Below are positions 1 through 9,265 of a stretch of DNA of 64,000 nucleotides, piece after piece (positions within the stretch are counted from its first letter, which is position 1; the number at the start of each line of letters is the position of its first letter). This DNA comes from Motiliproteus sp965230185 (GTDB lineage Bacteria; Pseudomonadota; Gammaproteobacteria; Pseudomonadales; Balneatricaceae), in the NCBI GenBank assembly GCA_965230185.1, contig OZ245995.1:4526001-4590000 (forward strand), given 5' to 3'. Both the position numbers and the translations under genes were made by a program. The notes beneath the pieces are model-generated. The model saw only the letters and a list, made by a program, of their open reading frames with translations. It did not search any database and was not told the origin of the DNA.

Positions 1-18
1 TTCCGGCGACTCCTGAAA

Positions 19-1248
19 TTACCCGGCAGAGACCTGCATCATGGCTTTAAAGAAGGCGTAATAGACAAAGCCCACCAGGCCACCCACCACCAGGGTCATG
101 GCCGGCTCGATGGCGGCGATCATCCGTTTGATACGCGCTTCGGTCAGGTCCTGGTAGTAGCGTCCCAGCTCCTGCATCACGTGCTCCAGCTCGCCGCTAC
201 GTTCACCGATTCCGGCCATGTGCTGCACCATCAGCGGAATCGGATCCTGACGCAGCCCGATAGCCAGACTGCGACCGGCAAGAATATCTTCGCCGGCATT
301 CCGCATGCACTGCGCCAGTCGGCTGTTATCGAGAATGCTGCTGACCACCCGCAACGACTCCAGTACCGTCAGGCCACTGCCCAGCAGCAGCGACATGGCC
401 CAGCCCATCTGGGCCATACTCGAGGAGCGAATTGATGTACCGACAAAGGGCAGCATGATCAGAATCCGATCGAGAACTTTCTTGCCGGGACCGGTGGTAT
501 AGGCCGCCAGGGTCAGAAACAGGCTGACACCCAGAGCGATGCCCAGTACCGCGCCGTTATCGATGAGCCAGGCTGAGACATCCATCATCTTCTGGGTCGC
601 CCAGGGCAGCGACTGGGACTTGCCTTCCAGCAGTCTGGCGAACTTAGGTACGATGCTAAGCGCCAGAAACAGCGTCACCCCCACTGCCGCACAGACCACC
701 AGGGTCGGATAGATCAGACTGGAGATAAACTGCCGCTTCAGGGCGGCGCTGCGTTCCAGGCTTTCCGCCAGTCGCTCCAGTGTCGTCTGCAATTCACCGG
801 AAGCCTCACCGGAAGCCACCAGTTTAGCCACCAGCGGCGGAAAGCGACGCCCCTCCTTCTCCAGCGCGGCGGCGAAGCTGGAGCCGCCCTGAATGGAGAC
901 CAGCAGATTGACGATAGTCTTACGCAACTGCACTTTTTCGGTCATATCGGAGCAGATCTCCAGCCCCTGCATCAGGGTGTTGCCGGAGCGCAGCATCAGC
1001 GCCAGCTGACGAAAGAAAATCACCAGATCGGCCGCCGCCGGACTGGTATAACGCTTAACACTGAATAACCGGCCAAGCGCCGCCAGCGCCTTAAGGGGGC
1101 GGAAATTTCCGGCCCGGTTGTCGATTTTCAACACATAGAGCGCCCGTGACCGCAGAATTGCGGTGGCCTCGGCAACGCTGGCCGCTTCCACTGTGCCGCG
1201 AGTTTCCCGGCCCTGCTGATCCAGTGCCCTGTAGTTAAAACTTGCCAT
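19..1248 (-). CDS. Type IV filament inner-membrane platform protein (PilC/GspF/MshG family)
   Basis: A 409-aa protein with the usual two-copy T2SSF architecture. The N-terminal FNYRALDQQGRETRG segment is typical of PilC/GspF; it is followed by a cytoplasmic helical domain, a membrane segment near residues 175-200, a second helical domain and a C-terminal hydrophobic segment (TLVVGGLVGFVYYAFFKAMM). The length matches the family (about 400 aa). It should form the inner-membrane platform on which the extension ATPase acts. It is the last gene of the filament locus inside the window, 109 bp after the PilB/GspE-like gene. PilC, GspF and MshG cannot be told apart by sequence alone, so the role follows from the neighbours. 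Confidence 0.9.
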   Translation of the reverse strand: MASFNYRALDQQGRETRGTVEAASVAEATAILRSRALYVLKIDNRAGNFRPLKALAALGRLFSVKRYTSPAAADLVIFFRQLALMLRSGNTLMQGLEICSDMTEKVQLRKTIVNLLVSIQGGSSFAAALEKEGRRFPPLVAKLVASGEASGELQTTLERLAESLERSAALKRQFISSLIYPTLVVCAAVGVTLFLALSIVPKFARLLEGKSQSLPWATQKMMDVSAWLIDNGAVLGIALGVSLFLTLAAYTTGPGKKVLDRILIMLPFVGTSIRSSSMAQMGWAMSLLLGSGLTVLESLRVVSSILDNSRLAQCMRNAGEDILAGRSLAIGLRQDPIPLMVQHMAGIGERSGELEHVMQELGRYYQDLTEARIKRMIAAIEPAMTLVVGGLVGFVYYAFFKAMMQVSAG

Positions 1249-1357
1249 TATCCAGCTCCAGTCAGAACGGCAATAATGCCGCCGCTTACCTCTGTTGTAT
1301 TACCGCTATCAGACTCGGATCACTGTCCGCCGGCTCCGGGGCTGGCGGCAGGATTGT

Positions 1358-2965
1358 TCAGCCATACAGGTGCATCGCTTCCTGCAAAGTCGTAGTCCCC
1401 TCCAGTACCCGGCTACGAGCGTCCTGCCAGAGGGTGCTGAGCAGACCGGCCTGCTTTGCCGCCCGCAGTACCTGGTCATCGTCGAGCCCCTCATGAATCA
1501 TCTGTTCCAGCTCTGTGTTGAGCCAGAAGGTTTCATAGACACCGATCCTCCCCCGATAACCACTACCGAGACAGCGGGAGCAGCCCTGAGCCTCATAGAC
1601 CGTGGTTCCGGCACTTCCCCCGGGCTCGATATCCAGCAACCTCAGCTCCCGCTCGGTGGCAGTGCGCTCGCTGCGACAGTGATGGCACAGACGCCGCAAC
1701 AGCCGCTGAGCCAGCACCCCCACCAGGGTCGAGGCGATCAGATAACGGGGACAGCCGATATCCACCAGCCGGCTGACCGCCGCCACCGCGCTGTTAGTGT
1801 GTAATGTGGAAAGCACCAGGTGGCCGGTCATCGCCGCCCGTACCGCGGTTTCCGCGGTCTCTCTGTCGCGGATTTCCCCCACCAGCATGACGTCGGGGTC
1901 ATGGCGCAGAAATGAGCGCAGGGCATCGGCAAAACTGACTTTTTCCGAGACCTGGACCTGCCCGGCGCCTTCGACCACCTGTTCGATGGGGTCTTCCACG
2001 GTAAGGATGTTGCGCTCCCCGGCATCCAGTTCCCGCAGCGCCGAGTAGAGGGTGGTGCTCTTGCCGCTACCGGTAGGGCCGGTCACCAGCAGGATGCCAT
2101 GGGGTCGACGAATCGCCTCTCGGGTACGCTGCAGAATCTCCGGCGGCATACCCAGTTCGGCCAGAGTCAGACCGGTGGTGTCCTGACCCAGAATCCGCAA
2201 CGTCGCCCGCTCTCCCCAGCGAGTGGGCACGGTGGCAACCCGCATCTCCTGTTCGTCCACATCGGCCCAGCTCAGAATGCGGTAGGCGAAGCCGCCATCC
2301 TGGGCCATCTGCTGCTCGGCGATATCCAGGCCCGCCAGCACCTTAATTCGGGTCATCAGCGCCTCAGCCAGTTGCCGGTCAATGGGGCGGTGGTACTCCT
2401 GCATCCGGCCATCCACCCGCATCCGCAGCTGCATACCCGGCTCCATCGGTTCAAAATGCAGGTCCGTGGCCTTGCGGACCCAGGCTTCCTTCATGATGTC
2501 GTCAAATACGGTGACGGCATTGAGACCCCGATCGAAATCACCGAAAAACCGCCGCAATGTCGATTCGATCAGCATAGGCTCGGCCATGGCGATCCTGACC
2601 GGCTGCCCCAGCATGCGCTGAGCACTGTCCGGTGCCGAGCGATCGTCGGGATCGGTGACCAGCACCCAGATTTCGTTTTCGGCCCGTACCGGCAGAAACT
2701 GCCGACGCAGCAACAACTGGGCATTAAAAGCACGCAGCAGCCGTTCATCGAGCTGATAGTCGCCGGCTTCAAAAAACGGCAGCTGCCGGGATTCGGCAAC
2801 GGCACGATACAGCGCACTGGCGGGATAGCGGGTGCTGCGACAGAGTATTTCCATCAGCGTACTCTGCTCACGTCGAGCCCGGCTTTTCAGTTCCGGTAAT
2901 CGGCTGCGCTCAACCAGGCCGGCGCGAACGGCAGCATCGATCAGCAGATTTTCCTGTATCGCCAT
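1358..2965 (-). CDS. Type IV filament extension ATPase (PilB/GspE/MshE family)
   Basis: A 535-aa secretion ATPase that should power filament assembly from the cytoplasmic face. An N-terminal MshEN/GspE-N-like region (about 1-140) precedes the catalytic core. Visible motifs are Walker A GPTGSGKST (296-304), the Asp box around ILTVEDPIEQ, Walker B DVMLVGEIRD, the His box STLHTNSA and a zinc site of two CxxC pairs (CHHC 427-430, CSRC 462-465), which is diagnostic of the GspE/PilB class rather than PilT. The start has a strong GGAGGGGG ribosome site. It lies 10 bp after the PilT-like gene, so one operon holds both ATPase types. Confidence 0.92.
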   Translation of the reverse strand: MAIQENLLIDAAVRAGLVERSRLPELKSRARREQSTLMEILCRSTRYPASALYRAVAESRQLPFFEAGDYQLDERLLRAFNAQLLLRRQFLPVRAENEIWVLVTDPDDRSAPDSAQRMLGQPVRIAMAEPMLIESTLRRFFGDFDRGLNAVTVFDDIMKEAWVRKATDLHFEPMEPGMQLRMRVDGRMQEYHRPIDRQLAEALMTRIKVLAGLDIAEQQMAQDGGFAYRILSWADVDEQEMRVATVPTRWGERATLRILGQDTTGLTLAELGMPPEILQRTREAIRRPHGILLVTGPTGSGKSTTLYSALRELDAGERNILTVEDPIEQVVEGAGQVQVSEKVSFADALRSFLRHDPDVMLVGEIRDRETAETAVRAAMTGHLVLSTLHTNSAVAAVSRLVDIGCPRYLIASTLVGVLAQRLLRRLCHHCRSERTATERELRLLDIEPGGSAGTTVYEAQGCSRCLGSGYRGRIGVYETFWLNTELEQMIHEGLDDDQVLRAAKQAGLLSTLWQDARSRVLEGTTTLQEAMHLYG

Positions 2966-2975
2966 AACCCCCTCC

Positions 2976-4043
2976 TCAGCTGTTCAGCATCCGTTCGAAG
3001 CTGGCCAGATCCCGGCACAGCGAGCGTCCGGTATCCAGCTTGATCCGCTTTGCCCGGGTCAGCCGGGCCAGCGCCTGGTCGAGGGTCTGCATGCCCTGAC
3101 GGGTACTGCTCTCCATTACCGAATAGATCTGCTTTGATTTTGCCGATTCGATCAGGTTGGACACCGCGGCATTGACCATCAGAACTTCAGCGACCACTTC
3201 CCGGCCCCGGCCACTGGCGGTCGGCACCAGATTCTGGGCAACAACCGCCTTAAGGGCATGGGCGATCCGCTGGCGGGCCACCCCCTGCTCGTTACCGGGA
3301 AAGCTGCCGATGAGCCGCTCAACCACACCTACCGCATCGTTGGTATGGAGGGTGGAAAACACCAGATGACCGGTCTCGGCCGCCGTCAGGGCGCTGCGCA
3401 TGGTCTCCAGATCCCGCATTTCACCGACCATGATCACGTCAGGGTCCTCCCGCAGCGCCGCCTTCACCGCGCTGGCAAAATCAGGCACATCGCTGTACAG
3501 CTCGCGCTGATGGACAATGGATTTCTTATTGACGTGAACGAATTCCACCGGATCTTCCACCGTGAGGATGTGTTTCTCCTGGTGTTCATTAATATCGTTA
3601 AGGATGGCGGTCAGGGTGGTGCTCTTACCGGAGCCGGTGGCGCCGCAGACCAGCACCAGCCCACTTTTCAGCTGGGCCAGATAATCCATCTGCGGAGGCA
3701 GTCCCAGCTCGCGGGTGGTCTTCAGGCTGCCGTCCAGGTAACGAACCGCCAGGGCGCAGTTGCCCTGCTCCCGATAGACGTTCACCCTGAAGCGGTTACC
3801 GGCCTCGGTACTGAAACCCATATCCAGGGTCATATCCCTCTGAAACTGATGCCGATGATGGTCGGTCATCAGCGAGTCAGCCATTGCCGCCACATCCTCA
3901 GCGCTGTAGCCCCGCTCGCCGACCCGGACGATACGACCATGAACCCGATAGGTGGCCGGCAGAGCCGCCGAAATATGGAGGTCGGACGCCTCCCGGGTCA
4001 CACACTGATCCATAAGCTGGATGATTTCCGATGCGGGTTCCAT
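2976..4043 (-). CDS. PilT-like retraction ATPase
   Basis: A 355-aa PilT/PilU-class ATPase. Walker A is GATGSGKST (134-142), followed by the Asp box TVEDPVEFVH, Walker B DVIMVGEMRD and STLHTNDAV. It lacks the CxxC zinc pairs of PilB. The PilT C-terminal AIRNLIRE box, needed for retraction in classical PilT, is present only as AVSNLIES (293-300), so two positions have changed. The N-terminus (ASDLHISAALPATYRVHGRI) is typical PilT. Its place between the PilO-like and PilB-like genes is unusual, since canonical pilT is usually unlinked to pilMNOPQ. It suggests a retractable filament or a dedicated second motor. Confidence 0.88.
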   Translation of the reverse strand: MEPASEIIQLMDQCVTREASDLHISAALPATYRVHGRIVRVGERGYSAEDVAAMADSLMTDHHRHQFQRDMTLDMGFSTEAGNRFRVNVYREQGNCALAVRYLDGSLKTTRELGLPPQMDYLAQLKSGLVLVCGATGSGKSTTLTAILNDINEHQEKHILTVEDPVEFVHVNKKSIVHQRELYSDVPDFASAVKAALREDPDVIMVGEMRDLETMRSALTAAETGHLVFSTLHTNDAVGVVERLIGSFPGNEQGVARQRIAHALKAVVAQNLVPTASGRGREVVAEVLMVNAAVSNLIESAKSKQIYSVMESSTRQGMQTLDQALARLTRAKRIKLDTGRSLCRDLASFERMLNS

Positions 4044-4058
4044 CAGCAGACTGAGCCT

Positions 4059-4682
4059 CTATATATGTAACTGCAAAGAGATGCGAAGCGCTTGCGGGTA
4101 CTGGTCATGCCGCTCAATTCTGAGGTTGCCGACATAACTCTGAAAACTGAGATGACGAAGACCATCGACAAAAGCGACCAGATCAAAATAACGACCGCTC
4201 ATCTCCAGCTCAAAACGGGGACGATCCCTGAAATAATCACGCAGTGACTGGCCACTCAGGCTCTCCACCGGTGGACGCAGCACCGATCCCAGGGTTCTGA
4301 AACTGGCGACGCTGAGCTGGTTATCCTCCGCCAGCCGGGTCAGCTCCAGCTTCAGCTGCTCCCGGGAACCGGATTCATGGAGCGGCAGCATAGTGGCACC
4401 GATCTGCTGAAGCTGCTGTTCGTATGCCTGTACCTGATCCCGCAACTTCTGCAGGTCTTTCTCGGAGACAGATGCCCCCGCCTCCGGCACCTTAAAATCC
4501 CCCAGCCGGGTCTCGATACGGTTGGCCTTACGGTTGGCCATCTTTTCAACATGAAACATCTGCTGCCAGGTCATCGCCGCCCAGAACATATAGGCGGATA
4601 TCAGCGATACCCCCAGGAAGATCCACAGCAGCCTGCGGTCCCGCGCCGGCATTCGGCGATAACGACTGCTCAGCCAGTTCAT
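4059..4682 (-). CDS. PilO/MshJ-like alignment subcomplex protein
   Basis: A 207-aa bitopic protein with a short cytoplasmic N-terminus, one membrane helix (about 17-37, LLWIFLGVSLISAYMFWAAM), a coiled coil (about 45-95) and a C-terminal ferredoxin-like domain ending LRISLQLHI. This is the PilO/GspM/MshJ architecture, which links the inner-membrane platform to the PilP-secretin complex. Its ATG overlaps the stop of the PilM-PilN fusion (ATGA), so the two are probably translationally coupled. Sequence similarity in this family is low, so the call rests on size, topology and gene order. Confidence 0.75.
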   Translation of the reverse strand: MNWLSSRYRRMPARDRRLLWIFLGVSLISAYMFWAAMTWQQMFHVEKMANRKANRIETRLGDFKVPEAGASVSEKDLQKLRDQVQAYEQQLQQIGATMLPLHESGSREQLKLELTRLAEDNQLSVASFRTLGSVLRPPVESLSGQSLRDYFRDRPRFELEMSGRYFDLVAFVDGLRHLSFQSYVGNLRIERHDQYPQALRISLQLHI

Positions 4683-6835
4683 TTCTGCACGTCCTGTATC
4701 ACCGACGCCAGACCGCTATACGCGGTTGTCCCGTTGCTGGTCTGGTTGTCCTCAGAGATCTGAACACTGACCACATAGGGCAGCAGTAACTGAACCGGGT
4801 TTTCACTGGCAGGGGTATCGCTGCCGGGACGGCTGATCTCCGAGTCTGCCACCTGGAAACGTACCGGCTTCAGGGTCTGGTTAAGGGCATGGACAAATTC
4901 CAGCCCCTCGGTGTCGGAAAGCGCACCGGCGGTAATCTCGACATTATCTGTGTCCCGACTCAGTGCCTGTAACTGAACTCCGGGGGTAATGGCGACCCCG
5001 ACCGCCTTCAACAGTGCCGGTACGGCGATGCGGGCATGGGGCAGCGAAATCTGCAGCTCATTGAACAGCGCCCCGGCCTTATCCAGCTGCAGCCTCTGCC
5101 GATCAATCTCTTCGGCCAGCTCCTGGTTTTCGGCGCTGACACGATCAAATTCCTTTTTCAGTTTCATTTCCCGCCCGTAGCGAGCTTCCAGTTCCTCCAG
5201 CCGCTGTTCCTGCTCCCACATGTTCAGGTGCATCCAGCTCAAAAAACCGCCGGCACCGGCAACCAGAGTCAGCACGCCAGCTGTTGCCAGCACTTTCGGC
5301 TGGAGCAGGCGTTTCCACAGCGCCGTTTCGGCGTCCCTGGCGGCAATCCAACTCAGCCGGGTTTTCGGCACATGCCCCAGGTAGTGATTGGCTGCTCCGT
5401 TCAGGCCGGTCAGCGCATCAAAGGGCAGCCCCTCCGGCAGCGCCACACCGTCGGCGGCCAGCTGCAGGTAATGGATATCGATACTGAGCTGGCCGGACAG
5501 GGTAAAAAACAGGTCTTCCAGGTCCTGGCCATGACTGGCCACATAGAGCTGCTGCGCCTCGGCCGGCAGGGCTCCGATCAGATCAAAGCATTCATCCGCC
5601 CGCAGCTCACCTCTCAGACGCTCGTTAACCCGAATCTCACTGATGGTGCCGGGGCTGCCGACAATCAGGGCGATCTGCTCCTGGTGCACTTCCAGCAGCG
5701 TCTGTACCGGACTGTCGCAACGCTGACCAAGGGTGGCGAAAGCACTGCCGATAACAGGATAAAAAGCCTCCAGACGTATACCATTGAGCGCGAAGGCACC
5801 AACCCAGCGTCGGCGCACCGCCTGACTCATACCGCTGACCAGCCAGTTGTGGGCGCTGTCGTTATCCTCCTCGACGCTCATCAGCACCTCGTCACTGAGC
5901 CCCCGAAACCGATCCGAGGTGGCGGAACTGTTCTCTTCCGCCTGCCAGCCATAGACCAGCTCATCGTCGGCCGAGACCAGCTTGCCCTGCAGCGCGAAGC
6001 ACTCCTCCAGCTGTTCCCTGGAGATATAGTTCAGCTCCACCGCCAGATCACCGAACCGGATCAAGGCTTCTTCTCCGCCCTGACTCTGGCGAAACTCCAG
6101 CTCGGAGACCAGTTCATCACGCTGACCCGCGGTCAGATAACCCCGCTCCACCAGCATCGCGCCGATCAGCCACTGCTTGCTCTGCCGACCGACACTGCCC
6201 TCCATCTCCCAGCGAATCAGCTCCTGCATTTTTTCATCGGAACGAGGTCGCAACGGACTGACGGGCAGCACCACCATCGATGAGATGACGTTGGGGCTCA
6301 GCAGAATCGCGGTACGAGGGAGGCGTTTGCTGACTTTGCGCAGCTGCTCCAGCACCTCGGCAATGGCACGGGTGAAATCGACATTACGGGATTCGGCAAC
6401 GGCCTTGATCGACGCATAGTGGCGACTGTTCCGGATCAGGGCACCGCGCAGGCCGAAACTACCGGCCTGGAATGCCAGCAGGCTGTAGGATTCCCTGAAC
6501 AGCGACGGCATCTGCAGACGACGCCGAAGCCTGGAATCTGCCGCCGCCAGCTCCGGATCTTCGGCAGCAGCACTCTGTCCGGTAAACTTTCCGGCCGCCT
6601 CCATAGAGCCACCGGCCGCATTTACCCGGGCCTCAAGCTCAGCCACCGCCGGGTTGACCGGCGTGGCACCGGAGCCGCCGGACTGCGTCAGAAACGGATT
6701 TTCCATCGCCTCCCCCGAATCCGCCGGCAAACCCATCAGATCCGATTTCGGATGTCGACTGAGGTTTTCCGGGGAGTTCCGTTTCAGCTTAGCGAGCAGC
6801 TGTTTCAATGCCGGCGGCCTCCGCTGACAGGGCAA
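4679..6835 (-). CDS. PilM-PilN fusion with an embedded GspE-N-like module
   Basis: A 718-aa protein. After a low-complexity head (1-105) comes an actin-like PilM/MshI-type region (about 110-500). A single membrane helix (about 515-537) is followed by a coiled coil (540-590) and a PilN-like periplasmic domain. Two GspE-N/MshEN-like helical repeats are inserted at about 222-283 (IGAMLVERGYLTAGQ and FGDLAVELNYISREQ). PilM and PilN are usually separate proteins that bind each other, so this fusion hard-wires that contact. The start overlaps the upstream pseudopilin gene by 47 bp; a later start at Met34 is possible. Confidence 0.75.
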   Translation of the reverse strand: MPCQRRPPALKQLLAKLKRNSPENLSRHPKSDLMGLPADSGEAMENPFLTQSGGSGATPVNPAVAELEARVNAAGGSMEAAGKFTGQSAAAEDPELAAADSRLRRRLQMPSLFRESYSLLAFQAGSFGLRGALIRNSRHYASIKAVAESRNVDFTRAIAEVLEQLRKVSKRLPRTAILLSPNVISSMVVLPVSPLRPRSDEKMQELIRWEMEGSVGRQSKQWLIGAMLVERGYLTAGQRDELVSELEFRQSQGGEEALIRFGDLAVELNYISREQLEECFALQGKLVSADDELVYGWQAEENSSATSDRFRGLSDEVLMSVEEDNDSAHNWLVSGMSQAVRRRWVGAFALNGIRLEAFYPVIGSAFATLGQRCDSPVQTLLEVHQEQIALIVGSPGTISEIRVNERLRGELRADECFDLIGALPAEAQQLYVASHGQDLEDLFFTLSGQLSIDIHYLQLAADGVALPEGLPFDALTGLNGAANHYLGHVPKTRLSWIAARDAETALWKRLLQPKVLATAGVLTLVAGAGGFLSWMHLNMWEQEQRLEELEARYGREMKLKKEFDRVSAENQELAEEIDRQRLQLDKAGALFNELQISLPHARIAVPALLKAVGVAITPGVQLQALSRDTDNVEITAGALSDTEGLEFVHALNQTLKPVRFQVADSEISRPGSDTPASENPVQLLLPYVVSVQISEDNQTSNGTTAYSGLASVIQDVQK

Positions 6836-7880
6836 CCCGAACCCGCGACTGCGTGGTTCTCGGCTGCAGACTCAGTGACTGCAAAGCACTGACCCGACGA
6901 CTACTGCAACGTCCCTGTTCAGCTTCCACCAGTACCAGCGAACGCTGGCCCCAGGGGACCGGCTCACTGAATCGCAGCCGGATATCAGCTGCCTGCACAC
7001 CGGAGGAGACATCTGTCTGCAGAGCAAACGGCCGGCTCTGCTGACTGACAATCCTGCCGTCCCGGGGATAGTAGATCAGCGCGCAGACCTCGCCGCCGGC
7101 AGCGGCAGAGAATGACTGCTCAGACAATTCTCCAACGATACTCAGCGGCAGATAATCGATATCGACCAGGTAATCGGAAGCCACTACCAGCGCCGGCGCC
7201 CCCTGACCGGCCTCAGTGGCGGGTTTACTCGCCGGATAGTCGCGACTGTACAGATCACCGGCAGAGAGCTCCCTGCGCTGCCGATCTGAGACACCATCCA
7301 GCCCCAGACTCTGCAGGCCGAGCCGGCGATCATCACTGCCCAGTCGCCAGCCATAATTCAGCCGATCCTGAATCGCATCGACATCATGGTTACCCCAGCC
7401 ATCCCGCAGCTGCAGAACACCATTGTTATCCCTGCGATAACCGACTACGTAAGGACCCCGCCATCCCAGCCAGACACCGGTGGTCTCATCATAACGCCAG
7501 CCGAACCAGTCACCGCCAGCCGCCTTACAGGCTTGCTGGCTGCTGAATTCACCGGCTGAACAGAGGGGATACTGCAGCAGCTCGGACAGACTTCGCGGCA
7601 GGCGACCCATGTCGGCAGCAAAACCGGAAGCTCTCAGCTCGCCAAATGGCTCTGCCGCCTGGCCCAGCACCCCTTTGCGGATATTGTCGATGCGCTGCTT
7701 AGTAAGCTCGAAACGGGTCTGGTTATTGTCTTCACCCACCAGATCCAGGGTCATCACCGCCAGCGCCGAGAGAATCCCCAGCACCAGCAACAGTTCAATA
7801 AGGGTAAAACCGGCCTGCACTGATGGCCGTTTTGTTCCAGATTCAGGCATCATTGAATTTCTCCCCGGGCCGTCCAGCAT
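6789..7880 (-). CDS. Large type IV pilin-like protein (minor pilin/pseudopilin)
   Basis: A 363-aa prepilin. The class III signal is AGFTLIELLLVLGIL, with predicted prepilin-peptidase cleavage at Gly24-Phe25 and Glu at mature position 5. A long amphipathic helix follows (QTRFELTKQRIDNIRKGVLG). The globular part is large and contains GWRGPY and DGWGNH segments resembling the GspG calcium-loop area. At twice the usual pseudopilin length, it may be a tip or adhesive subunit. Two nearby Met codons (10 and 11) could be the real start. It overlaps both neighbours, indicating one tightly packed transcript. Confidence 0.82.
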   Translation of the reverse strand: MLDGPGRNSMMPESGTKRPSVQAGFTLIELLLVLGILSALAVMTLDLVGEDNNQTRFELTKQRIDNIRKGVLGQAAEPFGELRASGFAADMGRLPRSLSELLQYPLCSAGEFSSQQACKAAGGDWFGWRYDETTGVWLGWRGPYVVGYRRDNNGVLQLRDGWGNHDVDAIQDRLNYGWRLGSDDRRLGLQSLGLDGVSDRQRRELSAGDLYSRDYPASKPATEAGQGAPALVVASDYLVDIDYLPLSIVGELSEQSFSAAAGGEVCALIYYPRDGRIVSQQSRPFALQTDVSSGVQAADIRLRFSEPVPWGQRSLVLVEAEQGRCSSRRVSALQSLSLQPRTTQSRVRVALSAEAAGIETAAR

Positions 7881-8454
7881 CCTGAGCCGCGACGATTACC
7901 AGCCGCGGTCCTCTGGCATAGTTGTAGATATGAATGGCGTAGAAATGAACAACCGAACCCACTGCCAGCTTTTGCAGCTGGCTTGCTGCAGCGCGGGAAA
8001 CATAAGCACCAATAACCCGCCCGTTATCGGCTCCGACAAATACGCTATGGGTGACCTCGGGCAGCTCCCCATCACCCCAGAGCCCCAGGGCATCGTAGAC
8101 CAGACTGAAAGTTCCCGGCTCTGGTGCCACCATCAGCCGGGCATCAAACTGGACCGCCGACGGCGGCAGCATGGCACGCTGCTTCTTAGCCGCCATCTTC
8201 GCGGAGACGTGATTTTTTTCGATAAAGGTCGCCAGCTCGATGGCCTGATAACGATCTCCCCCGACGGTGCCGGACAGCTTTTCGGCGCCTGCTTCGACAC
8301 TGAAGCAGATCAACAACAGCCCCGCCAGGCTGAAGCAAGCACAGGCCACCATAGCGGGAGTGCCTGACCAGACACGGATTGCAAACTTACGACCTCGAAA
8401 TACCAGAGTGTCCAACTTAACCGCCTCCAAGACTGAGCAGCAGATCATCACCAT
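7843..8454 (-). CDS. Exported protein of unknown function in the filament locus
   Basis: A 203-aa frame with no recognised family. A hydrophobic stretch (VACACFSLAGLLLICFSVEAGA, about 36-57) looks like a signal peptide or membrane anchor. If Met35 (position 8352) is the true start, this becomes a normal N-terminal signal peptide of a roughly 170-aa exported protein. The remainder looks like a small beta-rich domain (ending HIYNYARGPRLVIVAAQDAG). It overlaps the preceding pseudopilin gene by 38 bp and the next one by 38 bp, so it belongs to the operon and is probably an accessory pilus component. Confidence 0.6.
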   Translation of the reverse strand: MVMICCSVLEAVKLDTLVFRGRKFAIRVWSGTPAMVACACFSLAGLLLICFSVEAGAEKLSGTVGGDRYQAIELATFIEKNHVSAKMAAKKQRAMLPPSAVQFDARLMVAPEPGTFSLVYDALGLWGDGELPEVTHSVFVGADNGRVIGAYVSRAAASQLQKLAVGSVVHFYAIHIYNYARGPRLVIVAAQDAGRPGEKFNDA

Positions 8455-9151
8455 CGTTCAGCCCCAGGTTCCACCGGCCGTCAGCCCCCAGACTGAGAAC
8501 ACAGGGCAGCCGGCAACCGGCTGCAGCCAGCTGCTGCTCGGGATCTTCGAGAAATAACAGATAAGGGTTGCCGCGACGGACTGCGCGCTGCTGCCAGTCC
8601 TGCCAGGAGAAACCACCGGCAGCGGCCTCAAAAGCATCAGAAATCGCAAAAGAGGGCATCTCAGCCTTAACCCAGCCCGGCAGACCAGCCCCGACTGTCA
8701 GCTGCGCCCGCCCCTCGCCCAGACGGCTCAGATAGGGCCCCCGCCAGCCGCGAGCTGACTCGGGATCCCAGGGCATCAGCTCATTACCCTGACGATCTGT
8801 TGGCTGTAACAGCAGCTGCGACAGGTCATGGACTCCCTGACGATCGGAGAACGGCCCGGAACCCGGCCAGAAACCGGTATCCTGCTTAAAGCGGTGCAAC
8901 GCCTTTTCGATATTGCGCAGCTCAGCTTCTGCGATCTGCTGATCCTTGTATCCGTAGAGATTGTCGTAGGCGCCGACGGACACGGCTGCCAGCGCCGCCA
9001 GCAACGACACCACCACCAGCAACTCGATCAGAGTGAACCCCGCGTGGCGGGTACATACACCCGGACAGGACTTTGTCAGTGACCGGATCGAGGCCGCCGG
9101 ACGAGAATCGCAGGACGCAGACGACCTGCAGCGATGGCGCTTCAGCATCAC
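8417..9151 (-). CDS. GspG-like pseudopilin
   Basis: A 244-aa prepilin with a basic leader of about 37 residues and the class III signal HAGFTLIELLVVVSLL, predicted cut at Gly37-Phe38, Glu5 conserved. The mature helix is followed by AELRNIEKALHRFKQDTGFWP and PWDPESARGWRGPYL, which closely follow the major pseudopilin pattern of GspG (ALxxYxxDxGxYP and DPWGxPY). It probably forms or nucleates the filament shaft. It lies downstream of the large pilin gene and its terminator, so it is likely expressed at a lower level than that gene. Confidence 0.82.
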   Translation of the reverse strand: MMLKRHRCRSSASCDSRPAASIRSLTKSCPGVCTRHAGFTLIELLVVVSLLAALAAVSVGAYDNLYGYKDQQIAEAELRNIEKALHRFKQDTGFWPGSGPFSDRQGVHDLSQLLLQPTDRQGNELMPWDPESARGWRGPYLSRLGEGRAQLTVGAGLPGWVKAEMPSFAISDAFEAAAGGFSWQDWQQRAVRRGNPYLLFLEDPEQQLAAAGCRLPCVLSLGADGRWNLGLNDGDDLLLSLGGG

Positions 9152-9200
9152 AGCTCTCCGGAGAATCAGAATAAATACAGAAAAAATCAGGAAAAACAGG

Positions 9201-9233
9201 AAAAAAGGAGCCGACTGAGCATTCTCAGCCGGC
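9201..9233 (-). terminator. Intrinsic terminator after the large pilin gene
   Basis: On the minus strand a 10-bp stem (GCCGGCTGAG paired with CTCAGTCGGC, one G-U) with loop AATG is followed by TCCTTTTTT. It lies inside the filament operon, directly after the large pilin, so it should reduce read-through into the minor pseudopilin genes. That is a common way to obtain excess major subunit. Confidence 0.75.
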
Positions 9234-9265
9234 CCGCAGGGTGATCACCCTAACCGACCGATCGG

